Shown here one piece after another: positions 27,017-35,926 of a stretch of 64,000 nt of DNA. The notes below the pieces were generated by a model, which ran no database searches, was not told the DNA's origin, and worked only from the letters and a program-made list of their open reading frames with translations. Made by a program: the position numbers and the translations under genes. Within the stretch, counting starts at the first letter, position 1. Each line of letters starts with the position of its first letter. The stretch spans positions 815,385 through 879,384 of the forward strand of contig NZ_ATWI01000008.1 in the NCBI RefSeq assembly GCF_000421165.1, read 5' to 3'. The DNA comes from Marinobacter daepoensis DSM 16072. Its GTDB lineage: Bacteria > Pseudomonadota > Gammaproteobacteria > Pseudomonadales > Oleiphilaceae.

Positions 27017-27829
27017 TTAGCCCCCTTTGAACATCCGTGAGAAGAAGCCTTTTTTCTGGGCGGTCATAAAACGGTGCTCCCGTTCTTCTCCCAGCAGTCT
27101 GGCAACGGCATCATCGTAGGCCTGGCCCGCGTCACTCTGTTCTTCCAGAATAACCGGTAACCCCTGGTTTGAGGCGTTCAGAACGACCTGGCTTTCCGGG
27201 ATGACTCCCAACAAAGGAATGGCGAGGATCTCTTCCACGTCCTGTACGGACAGCATTTCGCCTCTCTCGACGCGATCAGCATTGTAACGGGTCAGCAACA
27301 GGTGCTCCTTGACAGGATCCTGCCCCATTTCGGCCCGCCGGGATTTGCTTTGGAGAATGCCCAGAATCCGGTCGGAGTCCCTGACGGATGACACTTCAGG
27401 GTTGGTTACCACGACGGCTTCGTCGGCGTAATAAAGCGCCATCTGGGCACCGTGTTCAATGCCGGCTGGTGAATCACAGACGATGTAGTCAAATGTCTCT
27501 GATAACTCGTTGATGACTTTTTCCACGCCCTCTCTGGTGAGCGCTTCTTTCTCTCTAGTCTGTGACGCAGGCAGGATATAGAGGGTATCAACCCGCTTGT
27601 CCTTGATAAGTGCCTGGTTGAGCGTTGCTTCACCCTGGATGACATTGACGAAGTCGTAGACGACCCGGCGCTCGCAATTCATGATCAGGTCCAGATTACG
27701 CAGCCCCACGTCGAAGTCGATAACGACCGTCTTGTGGCCACGCTTTGCCAGACCGGTGCTGATGGAGGCGCTGGTGGTCGTTTTGCCCACACCGCCTTTT
27801 CCTGAGGTAACGACAATGATTCTAGCCAA
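27017..27829 (-). CDS. minD: Septum site-determining ATPase MinD
   Basis: 270 residues. The deviant Walker A KGGVGKTT (11-18) and the C-terminal amphipathic membrane-targeting helix (KKGFFSRMFKGG) are both clear. MinD binds membrane as an ATP dimer, recruits MinC to inhibit FtsZ near the poles and is released by MinE. It is 65 bases after minC and 3 bases before minE. Confidence 0.98.
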   Translation of the reverse strand: MARIIVVTSGKGGVGKTTTSASISTGLAKRGHKTVVIDFDVGLRNLDLIMNCERRVVYDFVNVIQGEATLNQALIKDKRVDTLYILPASQTREKEALTREGVEKVINELSETFDYIVCDSPAGIEHGAQMALYYADEAVVVTNPEVSSVRDSDRILGILQSKSRRAEMGQDPVKEHLLLTRYNADRVERGEMLSVQDVEEILAIPLLGVIPESQVVLNASNQGLPVILEEQSDAGQAYDDAVARLLGEEREHRFMTAQKKGFFSRMFKGG

Positions 27830-27894
27830 GGTTCAGTTCCTGTTTCTCGGTGGATTCGTCATGTCTTCAACTGTTGTTATCGGCTGTTGCAACA

Positions 27895-28644
27895 TCAGGC
27901 CTTGTCCAATGGCGTTACCACCAGAACATCGTCCCTGAGCTGGATCTGCACAGCGCTTTTCCAGCCGTTGTCCTGAAGATCTTCGGAGATTTTATAGTGT
28001 CCGGCGATGGACACAAGTTCTGCTTCCAGAGACTGGCAGAAAACCCGGGCTGATTCTGCGCCATGAATACCGGCCAGAGCCCGCCCCCGCAGAGGCCCAT
28101 AAACGTGAATGTTTCCTGCCGCCAGGACTTCTGCGCCAGCCTGAACCGGGGCGAGAATGATAAGGTCGCCGTCCGGGGCATAAACCTGCTGCCCGGATCG
28201 CACGGGCTGGCTAATGATCCTGGCGGGGGCCGGTTCGTGGGTGGTGTCTGGTTGTGCTGCTGCCTGATGACCTTTGTCGACCGTTGCTTCTGAGGTGGTT
28301 TTATCCCGAAGACTGCCGCCGGGCAGAAGAGCCAGGGAGGCGCCCCGCGCGAGTCGGCGCTGATCGTCGTTGCCTGCTCGTACACCGATGACGTGAATGT
28401 TATGGCGGCGGCAGGTTCCTATGATTTTGAAAAAATCGAGTTCGCTGTCCAGCCCCTCGTATTTTTCAAGACTGATGATCAGAGGGATATCCTTGAAGAA
28501 CCCGGGTGCCTGGCTGATTTTGTCTCTCAGGTTGGCCTCGAATTCGTCGTTTTCAAAGTAGTAAAGCTCAAGGGCGGTCAGTGAAACACTGGCGCTTTTG
28601 AGCTGAAAACTCTGTTTCGCATCGGTGGCAGCGGAATCACTCAT
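27895..28644 (-). CDS. minC: Septum site-determining protein MinC
   Basis: 249 residues. The N-terminal FtsZ-inhibiting domain (FQLKSASVSLTALELYYFEN..., about 12-110), a Pro/Ala/Thr-rich linker (about 115-150) and the C-terminal beta-helix (LIILAPVQAGAEVLAAGNIHVYGPLRGRALAG, about 165-200) that binds MinD are visible. It starts inside the HopJ-family gene stop (ATGA overlap), so its translation is coupled to that gene. Confidence 0.96.
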   Translation of the reverse strand: MSDSAATDAKQSFQLKSASVSLTALELYYFENDEFEANLRDKISQAPGFFKDIPLIISLEKYEGLDSELDFFKIIGTCRRHNIHVIGVRAGNDDQRRLARGASLALLPGGSLRDKTTSEATVDKGHQAAAQPDTTHEPAPARIISQPVRSGQQVYAPDGDLIILAPVQAGAEVLAAGNIHVYGPLRGRALAGIHGAESARVFCQSLEAELVSIAGHYKISEDLQDNGWKSAVQIQLRDDVLVVTPLDKA

Positions 28645-29030
28645 GGATGGACGTTTTCTCCGGTGTCGGTAGCTTGGGTGTCACACAGGGCGCGAAGGGG
28701 AGGGGTATCGAAATGGATGCCGGACCAGCCTGTGCTGATAAACTGCCGGATATTACCATGGCTGTCCCCGGCGGGATCACCGAGAACTTGCTGATAATGT
28801 TGTGCAAACAGCGTGAGGGTATCCGCTTCGTTCAGATTACAATACTGGCCGAGAGCAAAGACCCGGCACGAGCCGGCATTCTCACCCGCATCATTGCGCA
28901 CCGGGCCGTTATCGAAGCCGGTAGGCCGGAACTCAAAGTGTTGGTTGATCAGCCCTAGTGTGTCGTCAAAGTTGGCGTGACCAGCCTTCAAAGAGGCCAG
29001 GTGGATGCGAACCGATTCATTGATATTCAT
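28641..29030 (-). CDS. HopJ-family (PF08888) protein
   Basis: 129 residues from the ATG at 29030, preceded by AGGAG; an in-frame upstream Met gives a longer form without family support. Family markers are FDDTLGLINQHFEFRPTGF, NDAGENAGSCRVFALGQ and ISTGWSGIHFD. The family is named after a Pseudomonas syringae type III effector candidate but is widespread in free-living gammaproteobacteria, so an effector role is not implied. The gene overlaps both DUF1244 upstream and minC downstream by 4 bases. Function unknown. Confidence 0.8.
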   Translation of the reverse strand: MNINESVRIHLASLKAGHANFDDTLGLINQHFEFRPTGFDNGPVRNDAGENAGSCRVFALGQYCNLNEADTLTLFAQHYQQVLGDPAGDSHGNIRQFISTGWSGIHFDTPPLRALCDTQATDTGENVHP

Positions 29031-29308
29031 GGTTGGTGCTCCTGCTTCGGGCCTGTCTGGTAGGTTGCTTTCCACTGCTCGTAGGGCATGCCGTAGATCT
29101 CTTCCCGGGCCTCTGGATCCGAGACCTCAAAGCCCCGTTCCTCGGCTTCGGCCCGATACCATTTCGACAGGCAGTTGCGGCAGAAGCCGGCGAGGTTCAT
29201 CAGGTCGATGTTCTGGACATCGGTGTGTTCCTGCAAATGTTTTACCAAGCGGCGGAAGGCCGCAGCTTCAATGTCCGTTCGTTCGGATTCTGGAATCGGG
29301 TTGCTCAT
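29027..29308 (-). CDS. DUF1244 family protein
   Basis: 93 residues, a single small helical domain. The conserved core is FRRLVKHLQEHTDVQNIDLMN followed by LAGFCRNCLSKWYRAEAEE, with Cys residues in FCRNC, then the MPYEQWKATYQ motif. Function unknown. It is the first gene of the operon running through HopJ, minC, minD and minE, and shares its 114-base upstream region with dinB. Confidence 0.85.
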   Translation of the reverse strand: MSNPIPESERTDIEAAAFRRLVKHLQEHTDVQNIDLMNLAGFCRNCLSKWYRAEAEERGFEVSDPEAREEIYGMPYEQWKATYQTGPKQEHQP

Positions 29309-29383
29309 AGGGCCTCGCTGTTGCCGCCGGAGGGGCGCTAGGGATTTCCTGACATTCTCGGCATGTTACCGTAAGATACAAGG

Positions 29384-29399
29384 CTGTATAAATGTACAG
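29384..29399. promoter_or_regulatory. LexA (SOS) box upstream of dinB
   Basis: CTGTATAAATGTACAG fits CTGT-N8-ACAG perfectly with an AT-rich centre. It ends 23 bases before the dinB start codon. It also lies 76 bases upstream of the divergent DUF1244-min operon. Confidence 0.88.
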
Positions 29400-29422
29400 A
29401 TTGTTAACGTGAGTCCGTTGTC

Positions 29423-30487
29423 ATGGCCCAGCGCAAGATCATTCATGTGGATTGCGATTGTTTCTACGCAGCCGTGGAGATGCGCGACGACCCCAGTCTG
29501 AGGGAGGTTCCGCTTGCGGTCGGGGGTGAGGGAGGCCGCGGTGTCGTGACCACCTGCAACTATCGGGCCCGGGCGTTCGGGGTTCGTTCGGCCATGCCCG
29601 GCAGTGAGGCACGGCGCCTGTGTCCTGGTTTGGTGACGGTACCACCGGATCTGGCACGTTACCGGGCGGTATCGCAGCAGGTTATGGCGATCCTTCGGGA
29701 AATGACAGACCTGGTTGAGCCATTGTCGCTGGATGAAGCCTTTCTTGATGTGACCGAGGTGGAGGCGTTCCGGGGCAGTGCCACGCTGATGGCCCGGCAT
29801 CTGAGGGAGCGAATCAGTCAAGAGGTGGGTATTACCGTTTCGGCCGGGGTTGCTCCTAACAAATTTCTGGCCAAAATCGCCAGCGATTGGCGCAAGCCCG
29901 ATGGTTTGTTTGTGATCACACCGGAGGACATTCCGGCTTTCGTGTGGGACCTGCCGGTGGAAAAACTCTTCGGAGTGGGCCAGGTGACTGCCGCCCGGCT
30001 GCATGCGATGGGCGTCAAGACCTGCGGCGATATGCAGGCCTCCGGTGTCGAGGTGCTGGCCGGGAAATTTGGTAAGCAGGGGTACCGCCTGTTTGAAATG
30101 GCCCATGGTCGCGATGACCGGCCAGTTGTTGTGTCCCGGGTCGCCAAGTCGGTCAGCGTTGAGCGGACGTTCTCTCAGGACCTGCCTGATCGTCATGCCT
30201 GCGATACGGTCATGCCTTCGCTGGTCGCAGACCTTAATCTCCGGCTGTCCCGCAAAGGCCGGCACAAGCCTATCCATAAGCTGTTCGTCAAAATCCGTTA
30301 CAGTGACTTTTCTACCCATACCCTGGAGCGGGTCCGGGACTCGGTCACGGAGCCTGAGCTTGAGGATTTTCAGCCGCTGCTGGAAGAGTTGATGCCCCGT
30401 ACGGATCGTCCTGTGCGTTTGCTTGGTGTCGGCGTGCGGTTTCGCAACGACGATGCGCCCGTCACGCAATTGCGGTTGTTCGACTGA
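29423..30487 (+). CDS. dinB: DNA polymerase IV (Y-family)
   Basis: 354 residues, matching E. coli DinB (351). Catalytic carboxylates are Asp10 in [13 protein letters not shown] and Asp104-Glu105 in SLDEAFLD (102-109). The helix-hairpin-helix [16 protein letters not shown] and the little-finger domain follow. The last residues QLRLF form the beta-clamp-binding motif. It performs error-prone translesion synthesis. The perfect LexA box upstream shows SOS control. Confidence 0.97.
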   Translation: MAQRKIIHVDCDCFYAAVEMRDDPSLREVPLAVGGEGGRGVVTTCNYRARAFGVRSAMPGSEARRLCPGLVTVPPDLARYRAVSQQVMAILREMTDLVEPLSLDEAFLDVTEVEAFRGSATLMARHLRERISQEVGITVSAGVAPNKFLAKIASDWRKPDGLFVITPEDIPAFVWDLPVEKLFGVGQVTAARLHAMGVKTCGDMQASGVEVLAGKFGKQGYRLFEMAHGRDDRPVVVSRVAKSVSVERTFSQDLPDRHACDTVMPSLVADLNLRLSRKGRHKPIHKLFVKIRYSDFSTHTLERVRDSVTEPELEDFQPLLEELMPRTDRPVRLLGVGVRFRNDDAPVTQLRLFD

Positions 30488-30551
30488 CGTCCGGCTGTAT
30501 GGGCATATGTGGCTCTTTTTTAGTTTAAAACGGTCTGGTTGTTGTTTTGAC

Positions 30552-30566
30552 GTGACACTGTGTCAC
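30552..30566. promoter_or_regulatory. Perfect palindrome upstream of the pectinacetylesterase-family gene
   Basis: GTGACAC-T-GTGTCAC, a 7+7 palindrome about 83 bases before the start codon in the 161-base gap after dinB. The half-site spacing (7 bases between GTGA and TCAC) is one base longer than a CRP site. It looks like an operator for an unidentified dimeric regulator. Confidence 0.5.
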
Positions 30567-30648
30567 ATCTAGCTTTTGAGTGACGCTATCCTGCAGTAAG
30601 CGTTGCGGGCAGGGCCCGCCCCGAAAAGACCATCGCAGGAGAATAATA

Positions 30649-32058
30649 ATGAACAAGGCTGGCTGTTATGGCCCCTGGCGCCCTGGCGCGCTGGCAGGGG
30701 TTTTACTGTTGGTGTTGTCGGCTCCCGTCCAGGCAGAGCTGGGCGATTACGGATTCTGGAAAACGTTGGGCAACCTGGTCTCCCCGCCCGGGGCGGACAA
30801 CCCGGTCACCGACGATCAGCGTGACGGTGCCTACCCGTTGCTGGAGAATCCGGCAGGTTATGACTCGTTCAGTCCCGGTCGTTATTACGCGTGGCAGACC
30901 ATTGCTCTGGCCCCTGAAACCGGGGCCGTTTGCGGGAACGGGTCGGAATACAAATTTTTCGTGAACCGGGTGCCGAACACATCCAATACGGTTGTGTATT
31001 TTGAAGGCGGCGGAGCCTGCTGGGATTATGAGAGTTGCAGTGGGCAGGCCGGTATCCGGGGGGCTAGAAATCCGGATGGCATCCCGGACGATTACATGTC
31101 CCTGCTGAATCCCGGCGCAAGCCTGGTAAGCCCGTTCGTCGTGCGCCTGCATCCGTGGACCCGGGTGAAAACGCAGGATTGGAACATGGTCTACGTACCT
31201 TATTGCACGGGGGACATTTATTCCGGAGACCGGGTGGCGGTCTATGAAGATCCGGCCGGCGAAGCCGAGCCGTTAATCTGGCACCATAATGGTTTGCGAA
31301 ATTCCCGGGCGGTGGTCAGCTGGCTCAAGGATAACCTGCAACGCCCGGAGCAAATGCTGGCCACCGGCTGCAGTGCTGGCGGAATTGGGGGCTTGACCAA
31401 TTACCATCCTGCCCGCCGGGACCTGGCGCCTACCCGCAGTTTCCTGATCAACGATTCCGGCCCGGCGTTCAGCGCCCCGGTGGGTGCAGACCCGCAACGC
31501 TATCCATCGGTATTGCTGCAGAGCTTTATTCGGCAGTCGTGGGGCCTGGACCAGCCGGGTGGTCCTCTGGCTTATCTGAAGTCCGGGTTGCCAGCCCTGA
31601 ATCTTAGTGACTTGGGGAGCCTGTACCCGGCTCTGGCGACAGCCCTGCCGCGGGATCGGATGGGGCATACCCATTTCTGGCGGGACCTGAACTATTCGTC
31701 CTACTCCTATGAACGGTTTTTCCCTGACATCGAGCATGCGCCGGACCAGGCGACCAAAGAGGCTCTGCTACACGAGAAGTGGGCGACGGATACGGAACGT
31801 CTGACGCAGACACTCGCCGGGCTGGATAACTTTGGCTACTACCTGCCGATGTTCCGGGATGTCAACGAAAGCCACTGCACCTCGATCATCGAGTTTGCCA
31901 ATGCCGATATCCAGGAGATGGGCCTGGAATTGGGGGATTTTGTTGATAACGTCATGAACGGCCGTGGTGCTGTGATGCAAGCGTCGGAGACTGATGCCAT
32001 CGCTGACTACAATAAACCGTTTAACCTGCTGTACTGGTCTCTTGATCAGTTGCTCTGA
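30649..32058 (+). CDS. Secreted pectinacetylesterase/Notum-family hydrolase
   Basis: 469 residues from the ATG at 30649, which has AGGAG eight bases upstream. A signal peptide ends near APVQA (residue 29). The family glycine motif GGGACW (120-125) forms the oxyanion region, and the nucleophile is Ser242 in TGCSAGGIGG. A late His in DVNESHCTS is the likely catalytic base. Many conserved Cys residues suggest disulfides in the exported protein. The family removes acetyl or acyl esters from polysaccharides or proteins; the bacterial substrate here is unknown. Its 3' end overlaps the convergent gene by 13 bases. Confidence 0.85.
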   Translation: MNKAGCYGPWRPGALAGVLLLVLSAPVQAELGDYGFWKTLGNLVSPPGADNPVTDDQRDGAYPLLENPAGYDSFSPGRYYAWQTIALAPETGAVCGNGSEYKFFVNRVPNTSNTVVYFEGGGACWDYESCSGQAGIRGARNPDGIPDDYMSLLNPGASLVSPFVVRLHPWTRVKTQDWNMVYVPYCTGDIYSGDRVAVYEDPAGEAEPLIWHHNGLRNSRAVVSWLKDNLQRPEQMLATGCSAGGIGGLTNYHPARRDLAPTRSFLINDSGPAFSAPVGADPQRYPSVLLQSFIRQSWGLDQPGGPLAYLKSGLPALNLSDLGSLYPALATALPRDRMGHTHFWRDLNYSSYSYERFFPDIEHAPDQATKEALLHEKWATDTERLTQTLAGLDNFGYYLPMFRDVNESHCTSIIEFANADIQEMGLELGDFVDNVMNGRGAVMQASETDAIADYNKPFNLLYWSLDQLL

Positions 32059-32711
32059 TCGTCTCTGGCGGTCGGGCTCATGGCCTCTACGCGCGCCTCT
32101 TGCAGTCGTTCGCGCAGGTATTGGTCTCGGGTCAGGCCGCCAGGAATGGCATCCAGGGCCATCACCTCTTTCACGATGGCCTTTTCTCTCTTTTTGTACC
32201 GCTCGTACTCGGGTTTGGGGGTTGTCCGCCAGTCTTCCAGCCGTGCCTCTGCTTCAGACTGGTAACGGCTGATGACACGGCTGGCCTCGGCTCTGGCGGT
32301 GGCGTCGTCTGGGGACAGCACCTGGATCATGGCCAGTCGTATCAGCACGGCTTCCGGAGCACTGATTTCAGAGGCTTGCTCTAGCTGATCGATCCGCTCC
32401 TGCAGGGCTCTGGCTTGTGTCTGACGCTCCTGATCAGAGAGTTTGGCGGCGTCGGCAAAAAAGCGCTGAAGCTCCTCTTCCAGTTCCAGCCGCCGGGCAA
32501 AGTCTTTCACTTTCGGGTTGTCCAGCAGGGCCTGATGTTCTGGTGACAAGGGTAAGGGAGACGAGTCAGCCGGTTCGGACAGCGGGTCATTCGGGGGCGC
32601 CTCGGGGCTGTGTTCTGGCCTTTCAGGTGGCGGCTGGGTGATGGCGGGCCACATCACAAAGAGCCCAAGGGCCAGGATGGGAACGATCACCCATAGCATG
32701 CGTGTTTTCAT
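32046..32711 (-). CDS. Membrane-anchored helical protein of unknown function
   Basis: 221 residues. An N-terminal membrane anchor (about 5-24) is followed by a Pro/Glu-rich linker (about 26-60) and a highly charged helical body with coiled-coil character (about 65-215; EELQRFFADAAKLSDQERQTQ and later helices). The architecture resembles lipase chaperones (Lif) and phospholipase accessory proteins, which tether a long helical clamp to the inner membrane. No signature was recognised, so this is only a suggestion. It is convergent with the secreted esterase-like gene. Confidence 0.6.
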   Translation of the reverse strand: MKTRMLWVIVPILALGLFVMWPAITQPPPERPEHSPEAPPNDPLSEPADSSPLPLSPEHQALLDNPKVKDFARRLELEEELQRFFADAAKLSDQERQTQARALQERIDQLEQASEISAPEAVLIRLAMIQVLSPDDATARAEASRVISRYQSEAEARLEDWRTTPKPEYERYKKREKAIVKEVMALDAIPGGLTRDQYLRERLQEARVEAMSPTARDDQSN

Positions 32712-32792
32712 GGTCTGCTCCGGCAGGATGCTCCAGACTCAGTGTAGTCCAGATTGCCGGATTGACCTGACCGCTCGGGCGTCGTCCGGGGT

Positions 32793-33341
32793 TCAGATCG
32801 CGATCCACTGCATTGAGATCCAGCCCATGGTGCCGCCAATCAACGCTCCGGCCAGGACATCGCTGGGGTAGTGCAATCCCAGAACCACGCGGGAGGCGGC
32901 CACAGACAGCGTAAAGGGCAGAATGCACCAGGCCAGAACCGGTAAGGCCGAGAACAACATGGCCTGAAAGCAGACGGCGTGCAGCGTGTGGCCAGAAGGA
33001 AAACTGTAGCGGTCCAGTGGAGGCGTGGCGCAGTTGATGGCGGGAAAGGAGATGAAAGGACGTTCCCGGATCAGCCAGCGTTTGAGGCCTTTGTAGGTCA
33101 GGGTGCAGATGAGGCCGGTAATGGCCATCTGAAGGGCAAGGGTGGGGCCTGTGGACGAATTGTAGAGGGGAATTGAAAGGATCAGGGCGTACCAGAACCA
33201 GCCATCCCCCAGGCGGCTTACCAGGCGGAAATACTCCAGTACCGGAGGAAACCGGACAGAGCGGTTAATGGCCTGGCAAACGGCGAATTCTCGCTGATCC
33301 GCCAATTCAAAGAAGCGAGATGCCTTGCTTGTTGATGCCAT
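32793..33341 (-). CDS. PAP2-family membrane phosphatase
   Basis: 182 residues from the ATG at 33341; an upstream TTG would add 14 residues. The three phosphatase motifs are present: KRWLIRERP, PSGHT and SRVVLGLHYPSD, with the catalytic His residues in the second and third. Five or six membrane helices are predicted. Members remove phosphate from phosphatidate or undecaprenyl pyrophosphate. The start overlaps the end of the upstream glycosyltransferase gene by 35 bases, so they are co-transcribed. This suggests a role in lipid or envelope glycan metabolism. Confidence 0.9.
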   Translation of the reverse strand: MASTSKASRFFELADQREFAVCQAINRSVRFPPVLEYFRLVSRLGDGWFWYALILSIPLYNSSTGPTLALQMAITGLICTLTYKGLKRWLIRERPFISFPAINCATPPLDRYSFPSGHTLHAVCFQAMLFSALPVLAWCILPFTLSVAASRVVLGLHYPSDVLAGALIGGTMGWISMQWIAI

Positions 33342-34527
33342 GGTATTGGGCCTGTGCCGATTGATTGAGTACCAGTTGTTCAAACTGTTCGATCTGGCTG
33401 TTCCAGCTCAGATCGAGGGCATCCAGGCGAGCCTGGGCCCGGATTCGCTGTAGCAGGGAAGGTTGGTCCGCCAACCGGAGGGCATGGTTGATGAACGCTT
33501 CATCCTCGTTAAGGCCGACTTTCAGGCCGTTTTCATCGTGACGGATGTGTTCTGCAGCCGCGGCGTCGTTAAAGGCGACGACGCCGAGACCACTGGCCAT
33601 GGCCTCCAGGACCACGTTGCCGAAAGTGTCGGTTTTGCTGGGGAACAGGAAAAGATCGCCAGACGCGTAGTGCCTCGCAAGATCTTCTCCCCGGCGCATG
33701 CCGCAGAACACATAATCCGGATGGCGTTCTTCCAGTTGGCGCCGCATCGGGCCGTCGCCTACCAGAACAAAGCGGGCATTTGGATGCAGCCCCCGGATCC
33801 GTTCAAAGCAGGCCACGGCCATTCGTAGGTTTTTTTCGGCAGCCAGGCGACCAACGTAGAGGACTGCCCGCTCACTGTCGCTTACCCCCCACTGCTGACG
33901 CAGCGCCAGGTCACGCTTGTGTGGTGTGAAGCGCTGGCAATCTACCCCCCGGCTCCACAGGCCGGTTCGGGTAATGCCCATCTCCCGGGTTACCTGTTGC
34001 ATGTGACGGGTAGGGACAAGGGTAATGGCCGTTCTGTTGTGAAACCATCGGCCGTAGCCGCAGAGCAGGCGTTCCAGAATGCCCATCCCGTAGTATTGGG
34101 AGTAACGATGGAAGTTGGTGTGAAATCCGGAGCTGACCGGCAGTCCCAGAGACCGGGCGGCGTTGACGGCAGCAATGCCGAGCGGACCCTGCGTGGCAAC
34201 GTAGATGCCGTCTGGTTTCTGGTTTTCCCAGAGTTTTTTCAGGACTGCGGGCCGTGCCGCGCCAAAACGAAGGTCGGCGTAACCGGGCAGCGGCAGGCCG
34301 TTGACCACCCGTTCTGTCGAGAACAGGCCGTTACCGGTGCTCTCGAACAGCCCGGTTTTTTCATGGGCCTGCCGTGGCCGGACCACGGTAACATGGTGTC
34401 CCCGCTGCATGAGGCCCAGGCACAGGTGCCGCATGGTGTTGGCAACACCATTGATTTCCGGCGGAAACGTCTCGGAAACAATGGTAATGTGTTGCGGTCG
34501 CCGTTCGGTCAGCTGAGCATTGGTCAC
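33307..34527 (-). CDS. GT4-family glycosyltransferase
   Basis: About 406 residues from a GTG at 34527 that has AGGA six bases upstream; ATG codons further upstream (34554, 34578) lack a good binding site, so the start is uncertain. The GT-B fold is clear: ITIVSETFPPEINGVANTM at the N-terminus, FHTNFHRYSQYYG, the nucleotide-sugar site VLYVGRLAAEKNL and the EX7E region SKTDTFGNVVLEAMASG. The closest type is the group of alpha-mannosyl/glucosyl transferases acting on diacylglycerol or phosphatidylinositol mannoside-like lipids. With the adjacent PAP2 phosphatase, glycolipid synthesis is plausible. The exact sugar and acceptor are unknown. Confidence 0.85.
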   Translation of the reverse strand: MTNAQLTERRPQHITIVSETFPPEINGVANTMRHLCLGLMQRGHHVTVVRPRQAHEKTGLFESTGNGLFSTERVVNGLPLPGYADLRFGAARPAVLKKLWENQKPDGIYVATQGPLGIAAVNAARSLGLPVSSGFHTNFHRYSQYYGMGILERLLCGYGRWFHNRTAITLVPTRHMQQVTREMGITRTGLWSRGVDCQRFTPHKRDLALRQQWGVSDSERAVLYVGRLAAEKNLRMAVACFERIRGLHPNARFVLVGDGPMRRQLEERHPDYVFCGMRRGEDLARHYASGDLFLFPSKTDTFGNVVLEAMASGLGVVAFNDAAAAEHIRHDENGLKVGLNEDEAFINHALRLADQPSLLQRIRAQARLDALDLSWNSQIEQFEQLVLNQSAQAQYHGINKQGISLL

Positions 34528-34658
34528 GGTGATTCCTGAAGGTTTTGCTGTCATGCCCATACTATGGAAAGGCGCCATGACAGATATGCGACAACTCCGT
34601 GACATTCCGTTTACGTGATTTTATCCCGTCTCTTATCCACCCATTGCAAGGAGATTCC

Positions 34659-35696
34659 ATGCAAATGCGAAAACTTGGCCATACCGATCTCGAGGTCAGC
34701 CTGATCTGCCTGGGTACCATGACCTGGGGTGAGCAGAACAGTGAGCAGGAGGCCTTCGAACAACTCGATTACGCCACCGGTCAGGGCGTCAATTTCATTG
34801 ATGCAGCCGAGATGTATCCTGTGCCGCCGAAGGCTGAAACTCAGGGGCTGACCGAGCGCTACCTGGGCAACTGGCTGGCTCGCAGGGGGCGCCGGGACGA
34901 TCTTGTTATTGCCAGCAAGGTGGCCGGGCCGGGCAACAGCCTCGGCCATATCCGGGGCGGCTCGAGAATGACCAGAGCTCACATCCGCGAAGCCTGTGAG
35001 GGCAGCCTGGAGCGCCTGCAGACCGATTATCTGGATCTGTATCAGGTGCATTGGCCGGACAGGAATACCAACTTCTTCGGTAAGCTGGGTTATGCCCGAG
35101 ACCCAGACGAGCAGATGACACCGATTGAAGAGACGCTTGAAGCTCTGGACGAACTGGTGCGAGAAGGGAAAGTCCGGCACATCGGGCTGTCGAATGAAAC
35201 CCCCTGGGGCACGATGCAGTACCTCCGTCTGGCGGAACAACGGGGCTGGCCACGGGTGGTCTCTATCCAGAACCCATACAGTCTGCTCAACCGCTCGTTC
35301 GAAGCCGGGCTGGCGGAGTTTGCGCATCGTGAAGGCACGGGGCTTCTGGCATACTCGCCGCTGGCATTCGGAATGCTGACAGGGAAATATCTGGGCGGGA
35401 AGTGGCCGGAAAAGGCTCGGTTGACGTTGTACGAACGTTTTAGCCGATACTCAAGCGACCGGGCACTGGATGCCACCCGTGCCTATGTTGAGCTGGCGCA
35501 CCAGCATGGCCTGACGCCTGCCCAGTTGGCGCTGGCCTGGGTCAACAGTCGGGAGTTTGTGACCAGCAATATTGTGGGGGCAACCACGATGGAGCAACTG
35601 CAGGAGAACCTCGGTTCTCTTGAAGTGTCTTTAAGCCCGGACCTGGTGTCGGCCATTGAGGCCATCCATTCCGAGTTCACGTATCCATGCCCCTGA
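34659..35696 (+). CDS. tas: Aldo/keto reductase, Tas family
   Basis: 345 residues, almost identical in length to E. coli Tas (346). The ATG at 34659 follows AAGGAG; an upstream in-frame start is not supported. Catalytic features of the fold are FIDAAEMYP (Asp and Tyr), IASKVAGPG (Lys) and YQVHWPDR (His). The NADP pocket region is near the C-terminus (SNIVGATTMEQLQENL). It reduces carbonyl groups with NADPH; the natural substrate is unclear. Confidence 0.92.
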   Translation: MQMRKLGHTDLEVSLICLGTMTWGEQNSEQEAFEQLDYATGQGVNFIDAAEMYPVPPKAETQGLTERYLGNWLARRGRRDDLVIASKVAGPGNSLGHIRGGSRMTRAHIREACEGSLERLQTDYLDLYQVHWPDRNTNFFGKLGYARDPDEQMTPIEETLEALDELVREGKVRHIGLSNETPWGTMQYLRLAEQRGWPRVVSIQNPYSLLNRSFEAGLAEFAHREGTGLLAYSPLAFGMLTGKYLGGKWPEKARLTLYERFSRYSSDRALDATRAYVELAHQHGLTPAQLALAWVNSREFVTSNIVGATTMEQLQENLGSLEVSLSPDLVSAIEAIHSEFTYPCP

Positions 35697-35729
35697 TGCC
35701 CCGGTCATAGGGCGGAGGTCCAGATGGGC

Positions 35730-35760
35730 GACCCTGCAGCGGAGTGTTTGCTGCGGGGTC
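35730..35760 (+). terminator. Strong hairpin after the tas gene
   Basis: GACCCTGCAGC, a 9-base loop, GCTGCGGGGTC: 11 pairs including one wobble. It is followed by only a weak U-rich stretch (GTTACATTTC). Probably the end of the tas transcript. Confidence 0.5.
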
Positions 35761-35926
35761 GTTACATTTCGACATATAAGTGATCATTTGTTGACAAAAA
35801 AGACACCCTTTGGTGCCGGAATGCTGACGAAAATGTGTGCAGAATCACACCATTCTTTGTCGCAATCATTAGACTTTGGTACTGTAAGTTTGCCGAAGGC
35901 CATTTGATACCGGATTCCTTGTTGAC

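Noticed and set aside
29366..30469. 367-codon open frame antisense to dinB
   Set aside because: dinB has intact catalytic motifs and a LexA box; the antisense frame shows none.
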